Source of the DNA: Mercurialis annua
Lineage: Eukaryota > Streptophyta > Magnoliopsida > Malpighiales > Euphorbiaceae
Direction of reading: 5' to 3'
Assembly: GCF_937616625.2 (NCBI RefSeq)
Contig: NC_065573.1
Coordinates: 5,409,001-5,473,000, forward strand
DNA: 64,000 bases
The notes under the pieces were generated by a model. That model searched no databases. It was not told where the DNA came from and worked only from the letters and a program-made list of their open reading frames with translations. Below, piece by piece: positions 36,412-47,736 of this stretch. Both the position numbers and the translations under genes were made by a program. How positions within the stretch are numbered: the stretch's first letter is position 1; each line of letters opens with the position of its first letter.

Positions 36412-38431
36412 TATTTGTTTCGTAACGTTTTAAACATTTGGCTTAAATCGCTAAAATGGGGAAACTTTTGAATCTGTTTCGTAACGTTTGTAAACGTTTG
36501 GCTAAAATCGCTAAAAATGTGGAAACGCTTGGATTTGTTTCGTAACGTTTGTAAATGTTTGGCATAAATAGCTAAACATGTTAAATGTTTGGATTTGTTT
36601 CGTAACGTTTTAAATGTTTGGCTTAAATCTCTATGGGGAAACGTTTGAATTTGTTTCGTAACGTTTGTAAACGTTTGGCTTAAATTGCTGAAAATGTGAA
36701 ACGTTTGGATTTGTTTCATAACGTTTGTAAAAGTTTGGCTTAAATCGCTAAAAAAGTAAAACATTTGGATTTGTTCCGTAACGTTTCAAAACGTTGGCTT
36801 AAATTGCTAAAAAGGTGAAACGCTAGGATTTGTTTCGTAACGTTTGTAATCGTTTGGCTTAAATTGCTAAAACGGTTAAACGCTTGGATTTGTTTCGTAA
36901 CGTTTGTAAACGTTTGGCTTAAATAGCTAAAAAGGTGAAACGTTTGGATTTGTTTCGTAAAGTTTGTAAACATTTGGCTTAAATCACTAAAAAGGTGAAA
37001 CGTTTGGTTTTGTTTTGTAACCTTTGTAAACATTCTGCTTAAATCGCTAAAAAGGTGAAACGGTAGGATTTGTTTCGTAACATTATAAACGTTTGGATTT
37101 GTTTTGAAACGTTTGGATTTGTTTCGTAGCGTTTGTAAACGTTTGTCTTCAATCACTAAAAAGGTGAAACGTTTGGATTTGTTTCGTAAAGTTTGTGAAT
37201 GTTTGGCTTAAATCACTAAAAATGTGAAAAATTTGGATTTCATTCGTTAACTTTGCAAACGTTTGGTTTTGTTTCGTAACGTTTATAAACGTTTGACTTA
37301 AATCGCTAAAATGAAGAACCGTTTGTTGTTGTTGTGTAACGTTTGTAAACGTTTGGATTTGTTTCGTAACATTTTAAACATTTGGATTTGTTTTGTAACG
37401 TTTGTAAACTTATGGCTTAAATCGCTTAAAAGGTGAAACGTTTGGTTTTGTTTCGTAACGTTTGTAAACGTTTGGCTAAAATTAATAAAAGGTGAAAACG
37501 TTTGGAATTGTTTCGTAACGTTTGTAAATGTTTGGCTTAAATCACAAAAAATGTGAAACATTTGGATTTGTTTCGTAACGTTTGCAAACTTTTGGTTTTG
37601 TTTCGTAACATTTATAAATGTTTGGCTTAAATCGCTAAATTGGGGAAACGTTTGGTGTTGTTTTGTAATGTTTGTAAACGTTTGGATTTGTTTTATAACG
37701 TTTTAAACGTTCGGTTTTGTTTCGGAACGTTTGTAAACGTTTGGCGTAAATTGCTAAAAAGGTGAAACGTTTGGTTTTGTTTCGTAACGTTTGTAAACGT
37801 TTGGCTTAAATTGCTAAAAAGGTGAAATGTTTGGATTTGTTTTGTAACGTTTCTAAACGTTTGGCTTAAATCGCTAAAAAGATGAAACATTTGGATTTGT
37901 TTTGTAACGTTTCTAAACGTTTGGCTTAAATTGCTAAAAAGGTGAAACGTTTGGTTTTGTTTCGTAATGTTTGTAAACGTTTAGCTTAAATCCCTAAAAA
38001 GGTGAGACGTCTAGTTTTGTTTCGTATCATTTGTAAACGTTTGGATTTGTTTCGTAACGTTTTAAACGTTTGGTTTTGTTTCGTAACATTTGTAAACGTT
38101 TGGCTTAAATCGATAAAAAGGTGAAACGTTTGGTTTTGTTTCGTACCGTTTATAAACGTTTGGCTTAAATTGCTAAAAAGGTAAAACATTTGGTTTTGTT
38201 TTGTAACGTTGGTAAACGTTGGCTTAAATCGCTAAAAAAGTGAAACGTTTGGATTTGTTTTGTAACGTTTGTAAACGTTTGGGTTCAATCGCTAAAAAGG
38301 CGAAACGTTTGGATTTGTTGCGTAGCATTTGTAAACGTTTGGCTTAAATCGCTAAAAAAGTGAAACGTTTGGATTTGTTCCGTAACATTAGTAAACGTTT
38401 GGCTTAAATTTCTAAAAATGTGAAACGTTTG
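36412..38431 (+). repeat. Higher-order repeat unit, copy 2 (2020 bp)
   Basis: A near-identical second copy. One visible difference is a lost base (ACGTTGGCTT near 36793, where copy 1 has ACGTTTGGCTT), which accounts for the 2020 versus 2021 bp length. The tandem arrangement implies unequal exchange or a local amplification. Confidence 0.95.
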
Positions 38432-38666
38432 TATTTGTTTCGTAACGTTTTAAACATTTGGCTTAAATCGCTAAAATGGGGAAACTTTTGAATCTGTTTC
38501 GTAACGTTTGTAAACGTTTGGCTAAAATCGCTAAAAATGTGGAAACGCTTGGATTTGTTTCGTAACGTTTGTAAATGTTTGGCATAAATAGCTAAACATG
38601 TTAAATGTTTGGATTTGTTTCGTAACGTTTTAAATGTTTGGCTTAAATCTCTATGGGGAAACGTTT
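38432..38666 (+). repeat. Higher-order repeat unit, partial copy 3
   Basis: The first 235 bp of the unit repeat a third time, to the CTATGGGGAAACG landmark. The sequence then jumps back to the phase found at 38371 (GGATTTGTTCCGTAACATTA) and diverges after about 38740, so the third copy was cut short. Confidence 0.92.
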
Positions 38667-41131
38667 GGATTTGTTCCGTAACATTAGTAAACGTTTGGCT
38701 TAAATTTCTAAAAATGTGAAACGTTTGTATTTGTTTCGTAACGTTTGTAAACATTTGGCTTAAATCGCTTAAAAGGTGAAATGTTTGGTTTTGTTTCGTA
38801 ATGTTTGTAAACGTTTCGCTTAAATTGCTAAAAAGATGAAATGTTTGGATTTGTTTCGTCATGTTTGTAAACGTTTGGCTTGAATTGCTAAAAAGGTGAA
38901 ACGCTTGGATTTGTTTCGTAACGTATGTTACCGTTTGGCTTAAATTGCTAAAAAGGTGAAACATTTGGATTTGTTTCCTAACCTTTGTAAACGTTTGACT
39001 TGAATCGCTAAAAAGGTCAAAGTTTGGATTTGTTTCGTAACTTTTGTAAACGTTTGGCTTAAATCGCTAGAAAGGTGAAACGTTTGGATTTGTTTCTTAA
39101 CGTTTTAAACGTTTGGCTTAAATCGCTAAAATGGGGAAACGTTTGAATTTGTTTCGTAACGTTTGTAAATGTTTGGCTAAAATCGCTAAAAAGATGGGAA
39201 GGCTTGGATTTGTTTCGTAATGTTTGTAAGCATTTGGCATAAATCGCTAAAAAGGTTAAATGTTTGGATTTGTTTCGTAACGTTTTGAACGTTTTGCTTA
39301 AATCGCTAAAATGGGGAAACATTTGGATTTGTTTCGTGACGTTTGTAAACGTTTGGCTTAAATTGCTAAAAAGGTGAAACGTTTGGATTTGTTTTATAAC
39401 GTTTGTAAACGTTTGGCTTAAATCGCTAAATTAGTTAAACGTTTGGGTTTGTCCCGTAACGTTCCAAAACGTTTGGCTTAAATAGCAAAAAAAGTAAAAC
39501 ATTTGGTTTTGTTTCATAACGTTTGTAAGAGTTCTGCTTAAATCGCTAAAATGTGAAACGTTTAGATTTCTTTCGTAATGTTTTTCAACGTTTAGCTTAA
39601 ATTGCTAAAAATGTGAAACGTTTGGATTTGTTTCGTAATGTTTTAAATATTTGGTTTAAATTGCTAAAAAGGTGAAACGCTTGGATTTGTTTCGTAACGT
39701 TTGTAATCGTTTGGCTTAAATTGCTAAAAAGTTGAAAAGCTTGGATTTGTTTGGTAACGTTTGCAAACGTTTGGCTTAAATCGCTAAAAAGGTGAAACGT
39801 TTGGATTTGTTTCGTAATGTTTGTAAACGTTTGGCGTAAATCGCTAAAAAGGTGAAACGTTTGGTTTTGTTTCGTAAACTTTGTTAACGTTTGGATTGGT
39901 TTCGTAATGTTTGCAAACATTTGGTTTTGTTTCGTAACGTTTATAAACGTTTGGCTTAAATCGCTAAAATGGGGAAATGTTTGGTGTTGTCTTCTAACGT
40001 TTGTAAACGTTTGGATTTGTTTCGTAACATTTTATACGTTTGGTTTTGTTTCCTAACGTTTGTAAATGTTTGGCTTAACTTGCTAAAAAGGTGAAACGTT
40101 TGGTTTTGTTTCGTTACGTTATAAACGTTTTGCTTAAGTTGCTAAAAAGGTGGAACGTTTGGATTTTTTTCGTAACGTTTTGAACGTTTGGTTTTGTTTC
40201 GTAACGTTTGTAAACGTTCGGCTTAAATCGCTAAAAATGTGAAACGTTTGTTTTTGTTTCGTAACGTTTGTAAACGTTTGGCTTAAATTGCTAAAAAGGT
40301 GAAAACGTTTGGATTTGTTTCGTAACGTCTGCAAACGTTTGGCTTAAATCGCTAAAAAGATGAAACATTTGGATTTGTTTTGCAACGTTTGCAAACGTAT
40401 TGCATAAATCGCTAAAAAGGTGAAACATTTGGTTTTGTTCTGTAACGTTTGTAAACGTTTGGCTTAAATCACTAAAATGGTGAGACGTCTGGTTTTGTTT
40501 CGTATAGTTTGTAAATGTTTGGATTTGTTTCGTAACATTTGTTTAGTAACGTTTTAAACGTTTGCTTTTGTTTCGTAACGTTTGTAAACATTCGACTTAA
40601 ATTGCTAAAAAGGTGAAACGTTTGGTTTTGTTTCAAACTGTTTGTAAATGTTTGGCTTAAATCGCTAAAAAGGGAAAATATTTGGTTTTGTTTCATAACG
40701 TTGGTAAACGTTTGGCTTAAATCGTTAAAAAGGTTAAACGTTTGGATTTGTTTTGTAACGTTTGTAAACGTCTTCGTTCAATCGCTAAAAATGTGAAACG
40801 TTTGGATTTGTTGCGTAGCGTTTGTAAATGTCTGGCTTAAATTGCTAAAAATGTGAAACGTGTGGGTTTGTTCCGTAACGTTAGTAACGTTTGGCTGAAA
40901 TTGCTAAAAGGTGAAACGCTTGGATTTGTTTTGTAACGTTTTATACGTTTGTTTTTGTTTCGTAACGTTTGTAAACGTTTGACTTAACTTGCTAAAAAGG
41001 TGAAACGTTTAGTTTTGTTTCGTTACATTTGTAAACGTTTGGCTTAAGTTGCTAAAAAGGTGAAACTTTTGGATTTTTTTTCGTAACGTTTTGAACGTTT
41101 GGTTTTGTTTCGTTACGTTCGTAACGTTTGG

Positions 41132-43943
41132 AAATTAATTGAGCTGTTTACGTATTTGAAATTCGTTTTGTGGATTAATTTGAAGTTTGGTATGAATGGA
41201 GGATCATTTATATGTTGTTGGTTAAGTCTAGGGGTGTTTCGACTTTTTGGCCCCATTTCTTAACATTCTCCTTTGAGAACAGCAGCATATCAGCTGTGGA
41301 GCTGAGCAACAAACGTGCAATGGCACGCTACCCTCTTTTTTTTTAACCTAATTTATCTCCCTATTTAATCGTTTTCTTCTAAACCTAAATCTCCTTTACT
41401 CATTCTTCAAACTCCAGCCGTTCCTCCTGCTTCATATTGCTGAAATTCCGTTGCTAATCATCAACCAAGGATTAGAATTCTTCGGTAAGTTTCATTACTT
41501 GAGTTTCCTATTTTAGCTGAAAACGGTATTTCCGTAAATTGATTCATTCTCTCTCGTTATGGCGTTATTTTCAGTTCTGTTTCGTCTCAATCGTAGTAGA
41601 CTTGATCCTCTACAATTCCAAAGTTTCAGATTCAGATTTGGTATGTTATTCTCTTCGTATTAGCTGCCGCCGTCTCACCGTTCGGTATAATATTCTGTTT
41701 TGATTTTTAAACGACACCTTCATTTTTCAATCCGTTTCGCAGCCGTTTGGAGATCGAAATTAGTTCCGTTCATTCCCCGTGATAGAAGACTCGCTCCTCT
41801 ATGATTCTACACTTTTCTTTCGTCAAACGGTACGTAAACGAACCCGTTTTAGTCGCCGCCGTTTCATCGTTTTCACGTGTTAATTGGTTCTAATTGTTTA
41901 GTTGTTTCTGCCAAATTATTGAGATTGATTAAGAGGGAGTTGTTGTTCTTATGATTGTTAGGTTATATGTTAATGATTTATTAATCGCTTTATATGATTC
42001 TAGCTTGTCGTTTTAATTTATCAATGATTCGATCCTTGATTGTTCTTAGGTTGCAGTTTTTTCTAGTTTGAAAATATGGCTACTGTAATGAGTTTGAATT
42101 TGGGTTATAGAATTGGTGAGGGTGATGAGGTGGCGGTGCATTTGGCTTGAATTGGATTCAAATTGGCTAATGGCTCATTTAAGTCATGGATTTATTTTGA
42201 TTAAAATCTATTGATTCCTTAAGTTAAATTTTGCCTTTAATTATTTGTTTTTTTTTTATTTTAATTTACGAATTTAGTCTCCACTATTACTTCGGCGATT
42301 TAATTATTAATTATGATTTTAAATTTCTTTGAGTACTATTATTTTAAATCTAGAATTAATATTAATCTTATTATAATTTAAATAATTTTAAATTAAATTA
42401 TTTATTTGAACTATATTAAATGAGAATTGGGGATTTCTTTTATTTTGAAAGTTTGACAAATTAGTTATATTATTTTTAAGACCTAAAAATAATATTCGAA
42501 TTATTTAAAATTTAAATTAATAATTAATATTAATTATTATTTAATTGATAATTTGATATTTTGGGCTTAGAATGCCTTTGTGATTAAAGTTATATTTTTG
42601 CTTTATTTTGTTATTTAATTATTTGAGATATTTTGCCGGTAATCATTAACTACTTGGGTTTCAAGCTATTGAGTTCTATTTTGATATTGATTAATATTTT
42701 TTTTAGATATTAGATTATAAACTGTGGTTTATAACTCTGGTTTTATGGTTTGGTAGGGTTAGACTTGGGTCGTCCGACATGTGGGATTAGCTTGGTAGTT
42801 TTAAGAAAGTCGGCTACCCCACTATTTGAGGAAAGGATTTTTATTTATTAATTAAATATTATTTAATTAATATTTTTGGATGAATTTTATATGTGAACTC
42901 AATAGGCTTGATTTATTTACGGCGTTATAATTTATTTGAGAATTGTGTTTCTCTGTGATTTATCTGGTTATTTAATTGTGCTAGTTCTACGTGGTGTCTA
43001 GTAATCTTAGTGTTAGGGGTCGTTCGGATATTAACCTATTTATTATTTTAGACCCGTCGACTGCTCGTGCTTCGGAGTCTACGCAGGGTTAGTTGTTTGC
43101 CAAGATCATGTGGATAAGCAAGCAGTGAGTTTGTATTGCAAATTATCGCTTTATTAAGTACCGCATCGTATTTTAATATTATAAATGTTTTTGAACTGTT
43201 TTTACGGATTATGGATCTGGATTGAAACGAGCTACTCGATAGGCTTGTATCGAGACTGTGTGCACCGGTAAGTACTCTGGGAAACGGCAGACTAAAGTCT
43301 TGCTTACGCTGGTATATATATATGACGAAGATTTGTTCCCGTTCACTCTGGGTTTATCAGTATGCTATGTCATACTTACGCTGGGATCATTTCAATACTG
43401 TTTTCCATAATCATATTATACTAGTATAAAATGTTTTGATTTAAGGGTTTTAAACTTAATAAATGTAAATAGTATTGCGAACTCATCTCAGTATATCTGA
43501 CCCCGTTGTTTTCCCAAATTTTCTAGGTTTATGATCTGAAAGCTGGTCCATTCCGATTCTTTTGATTCCTCGGAGGTTTTTATGTTATTTAAACTAGCTA
43601 CTGTTTTCGAACTCTTAGACCGCAGTAGAGCTAGTTTATTTGTTACATTTGATATTACATTTTGGGATTGTCGATATATTCGATTATTTATATTTGGCAT
43701 GATTACTCTGGATTACGATAATGTTATATATAAGGCATGTTGTTGAACATTTAAGATATTTAAGTTATTTATATTAGAATTGTAATATAAATTGCTAGAC
43801 CTAGGTTGGAGTCTCGGTTTCCCCAGAGCAGTTTTCGGTAGGTTTAAATGTTTATTTGATTTCCGCGAGGCTAGCTACGGGTTTTAGTACAACCATACCC
43901 ATACCCTAGCGCCGGTCACAATTCATGAAATTGGGTCGTGACA
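41132..43943 (+). mobile_element. Element 3: 5'-truncated solo LTR of a Tekay-like chromovirus
   Basis: The 3' end is a normal LTR end (GGGTCGTGACA) with CTAGCGCCGGTCAC upstream. The U5 half aligns with elements 2 and 4, for example GATAAGCAAGCAGTGAGTTTG (about 43112-43131) and ACTCATCTCAGTATATCTGA (about 43481-43500). No TGTAATA start is present: the left end joins satellite at GTTTGG|AAATTAATTG, so part of U3 is missing. No internal region or coding domain exists. It resembles the solo LTR of element 4 but points the other way. The right flank GTTTCGTAACG is satellite about 50-60 bp further on in HOR phase than the left flank. Confidence 0.9.
41362..41369 (+). promoter_or_regulatory. TATA-like box in element 3 LTR
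   Basis: TATTTAAT is followed by a C/T-rich leader (AAACCTAAATCTCC), in the same relative place as TATTTAAAG in element 2. A candidate splice donor, TTCG|GTAAGTTTC, lies 123 bp downstream (41485-41490). Confidence 0.4.
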
Positions 43944-44749
43944 GTTTCGTAACGTTTGTAAACGTTTGGCTTAAATTGCTAAAAAGATGAAAACGTTTGG
44001 ATTTGTTTCGTAACGTTTGTAAACGTTTGGCTTAAATCGCTAAAAAGATGAAACATTTGGATTTGTTTTGTAACGTTTGAAAACGTATTGCTTAAATCGC
44101 TAAAAAGGTGAAACGTTTGGTTTTGTTTTGAAACGTTTGTAAACATTTGGCTTAAATCACTAAAATTGTGAGGCGTCTGGTTTTGTTTCATTTCGTTTGT
44201 AAACCTTTGGATTTGTTTCGTAACATTTGTTTCGTAACGTTTTAAACGTTTGGTTTTGTTTCACAACGTTTGTAAATGTTTGGCTTAAATCGCTAAAAAG
44301 GTGGAACGTTTGGTTTTGCTTCGTAAAGTTGGTAAACGTTTGGCTTAAATCGCTAAAAAGGTTAAACGTTTGGATTTGTTTTGTAATGTTTGTAAACATC
44401 TGTGTTCAATCGCTAAAAAGGTGAAACGTTTGGATTTGTTGCATAGCGTTTGTAAATGTTTGGCTTAAATCGCTAAAAATGTGAAACGTTTGGATTTGTT
44501 CCGTAACGTTAGTAACGTTTGGATTAAATTGCTAAAAAGGTGAAACGCTTGGATTTGTTTCGTAACGTTTTATACGTTTGGTTTTGTTTCGTAACGTTTG
44601 TAATCGTTTGGCTTAACTCGCTAAAAAGGTGAAACTTTTGGTTTTGTTTCGTTACGTTAGTAAACGTTTGGCTTAAGTTGCTAAAAAGGTGAAACGTTTG
44701 GATTTTTTTCGTAATGTTTTGAACGTTTGGATTTGTTTCGTAACGTTTG
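43944..44749 (+). repeat. 60-bp satellite between elements 3 and 4
   Basis: About 13 monomers that match, in order, both about 40290-41131 and 47815 to about 48450. Examples are the GATGAAACATTTGGATTTG monomer, the GTATTGCTTAAAT variant, and GAGGCGTCTGG, a decayed AGACGTCT landmark at about 44170. The last five bases, GTTTG (44745-44749), are the left target-site duplication of element 4. Confidence 0.94.
44745..44749 (+). other. Left target-site duplication of element 4
   Basis: GTTTG, duplicated at 47732-47736. Removing the LTR and one copy restores a normal satellite sequence, CGTAACGTTTGTAAACG. Confidence 0.93.
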
Positions 44750-47731
44750 TGTCACGACCCAATTTCATGGTTCGCGACCGGCGCTAGGGTATGGGTATGT
44801 TCGTACCAAAACCCGTAGCAAGCCTCGCGGATAACCTTATATACAAATAAACCTGCAAGAAAAGCACTGCTCGGGGGCAACCGAGACTCCAACCTAAGTC
44901 TAACAGTTTATACAACAGTTCTAATATCATAACTTGATAATAATCCGAAACTGTGAATCATGCCTCAAATATAATAATCCAATGTAACATGCCAAAGTAT
45001 AATAATATAAAAGTCGTACCACCACGACAAACCAAAGTATAATAATCAAACATTATACTAGTTCTACTGCGGTCTAAGAGTTTAAAACAACAGACTAGTT
45101 TTATTGACATAAAAACCTCCAAGAATCAAGAATCGGAGTGGACCAGCTTTCAAATCATAAACCTGGAAAATTTGGGAAAACAACGGGGTCAGATATACTG
45201 AGATGAGTTCGCAATACTATTTACATTTATTAAGTTTAAAACCCTTAAATCAAAACATTTTATACTAATATAATATGATTATGGAAAACAGTATTGAAAT
45301 GATCCCAGCGTAAGTATGACATAGCATACTGATAAACCCAGAGTGGACGGGAACATATCCTCGTCATATACCAGCGTAAGCAAGACTTTAGTCTGCCGAT
45401 CCCAGAGTACTTACCGGTGCACACAGTCTCGATACAAGCCTATCGAGCAGCTCGTTTCAATCCAGATCCATAATCCGTAAAAACAGTTCAAAAGCATTTA
45501 TAATATTAAAATATGATGCGGTACTTAATAAAGTGGTAAATAGCACTACAAACTCACTGCTTGCTTATCCACGTGAAATCTTGGCAAACAGCTAACCTTG
45601 CGTAGACTCCGAAGCACGAGCATTCGACGGGTCTAAAACAATGTATAAGTTAAAATCCATACAACCCCTAACTCTAAGAATACTAGACACCACATAGGAC
45701 TAGCATCTTGAACACAACCAAAGTACAACCAAGTAAGGTAAACATCTATGTATCAAAAAAACCAAAGAATTCATATCATTCACTTTAAACAATTTATGCA
45801 AGTTAGCTTAGATGAGTTCGTATCCATAAAAACAAAACCGAAGTCCTTTTCATAACTTAAATAGTTCTTTTAAACCAAAGAGTTTCCCAGAGTAGTGTGT
45901 TAGCCTTAACTGCAGTATAGCTCAACACAACATGTCGGGCGACACAAGTCTAACCCGACCCAACCATAAGCCAAAGTGAAAACCAGAGTTTAAAACCAAT
46001 CCTTAAATAAAACCAAAGTCATTTGAAAATAAGAACTCAATCCATAGCTTAACAATGCCAACCTTAAAAGCAATAAATCATATAGCTTGCCAACACTTGA
46101 CAAGTTTCACCCAAGGTATACATCACTTAAAAATGCCACCTTAAATTCAATTAATAGGATTTAAACACCTTTTAAATATTTAAACTCAAATGTAAAATAT
46201 TAATTTAGATAGCCATATCACCTTTGTAAAATTCACCATAACTTATATACCATAACAACCACTGATTTTTAAAACGACCCAAGGTAAACTATCATTTTAT
46301 AAATGTCCAAAATAGTTTATAAAATTTATTTCCAGCCATTAACAATTTGATCAAAATCAAAATTAAGCCAAAGCACTCAAATAATCAAATTTGGCAATTT
46401 TGCCGAAAATTGCCTAAACTAGCCAAACGATTCAAAACCAACAATCGATGAACCAAAATATGTTACTACTGATTTAAAAACATAAAAACATCATATAGAA
46501 AATATTAGATCAGTAGATATAGCATTTGAAAACCATTTTGCAATCGTTGCGTTTAACTTTCGTAGAATTGTCAATTTCGCAAATCGTAGAGATTTTACAA
46601 CACAAACCAATTTCAATTCTCATTTACAAATAAAAACTTTTTATATCAGTAGCTATTGATATAAGAACACTTAATAATCAATCAATTTGGATTCAACCAT
46701 TTAAATAATTCATTAAACGAATCCAATTCGCACAAGTCTAGAAATCGCCTATTCATTGTCTAATTACACCAATTCGTTATTGAATCATGCCAAACACTTT
46801 TCAAAACTTATAACATCAGATCATATATGTATAACCCATCATTTAATCATATAACATCAGTAGTTTAAACATAGCATATCAATAACAACGATTCAATCCA
46901 TCAAAATCCTATATTATGCATTTTAGGCAAAAACACACAACAACGAATCTATAAATCAATTAGGAGTAAAAATATTACCTAAGAATGATGGACAAGATTA
47001 TAATTGATGTATTAACCCAAGGTTCAAAGGGCTGGACCGAAATCAATTGGATCCACAAGCCACCAGCGAAGAACACAACGTAGAAATCGCGTAGATCTTG
47101 CGAGTATGATGAAAAATCAAGTTCTTAGCGTAATGAATTGCATCCGGGCTTGTTAGAACAAAGGAAATGTGTATTTTATATGAAGATATTCGTTTTAGGG
47201 TTTGTGGAAAAGAAAAGGGGGCTGCTCACATGAAAATATGGGTCTACTTATAGACTTATGCGGGCTTTACATGGGCTTTGATAAAAAACCACGATTTAAT
47301 TATCATTTTGAGAGTTAGAAGCATCCAAAAAACGTGAAAATTTAACACATGCTAGAATATACTCTTATGAACAACATATTAAAAAATGGGACTGATCCGA
47401 TATTTCAATTGGGAGATATCAACGTTTTACTAAAACAGGACAGTTCTGGAAAACATGCGAATGCTGTTTTGATATATACCCGAAAATAAATTGAATCAAC
47501 ATCAAACATATACGAGATCATGGGATACATATAAGATACTCAAAAAGACACAACTAAGGTATCACAAGTGTTACTTCTAACATATAACCATTCAGAATCA
47601 AGTTCAGAATCAAGTTCGAAACATAACAAGAAAAATGTTGAAATGCAAAATAATAACGAATGCAAGAAAACAACCAATTTGTAACGGATAACCAAACTGA
47701 CAAATCAAGTTTGAAAACACGGGGTATTACA
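44750..47731 (-). mobile_element. Element 4: complete solo LTR of a Tekay-like chromovirus (2982 bp)
   Basis: Read on the minus strand it starts TGTAATACCCCG (47731 downwards) and ends TGGGTCGTGACA (44750). It is flanked by the direct repeat GTTTG on both sides, a 5-bp duplication as expected for gypsy integrase. Both LTR ends are intact and no internal region is present, so this is a solo LTR left by recombination between the two LTRs of a full insertion. The U5 half matches element 3 closely (CCGGTCGCGAACCATGAAAT against CCGGTCACAATTCATGAAAT). No protein is encoded. Confidence 0.95.
47171..47182 (-). promoter_or_regulatory. Candidate TATA box of element 4 LTR
   Basis: On the minus strand this reads CATATAAAATAC, about 550 bp into the LTR. 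A weaker alternative (TATAAG, plus positions 47247-47252) lies in a small inverted repeat, GTCTA-TAAG-TAGAC. Which of them is used cannot be told from sequence. Confidence 0.35.
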
Positions 47732-47736
47732 GTTTG
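47732..47736 (+). other. Right target-site duplication of element 4
   Basis: GTTTG, directly after the LTR end GGGGTATTACA, followed by TAAACG of the interrupted monomer. Confidence 0.93.

Larger units (their letters stand above)
33748..41131 (+). repeat. 60-bp satellite array, block C (forward)
   Basis: About 123 monomers. Most of the block is a recent higher-order repeat of ~2.02 kb (listed separately). HOR landmarks AGACGTCT lie at 33900-33907, 35985-35992, 38005-38012 and 40483-40490. The last ~0.95 kb (about 40181-41131) belongs to a third HOR type that recurs at 43944-44749 and 47732 to about 48450. The flanks of element 2 join smoothly in HOR phase: the left flank to 22571 and right flank from 33748 correspond to consecutive sequence near 35740-35860. 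Confidence 0.96.

Noticed and set aside
43488..43700. 70-codon minus-strand frame in element 3 LTR
   Set aside because: It lies within conserved non-coding U5 sequence and is not shared as an intact frame by the related LTRs.
41132..47731. Elements 3 and 4 as the two LTRs of one large element
   Set aside because: They point in opposite directions, the DNA between them is satellite, and element 4 alone has its own GTTTG duplication.
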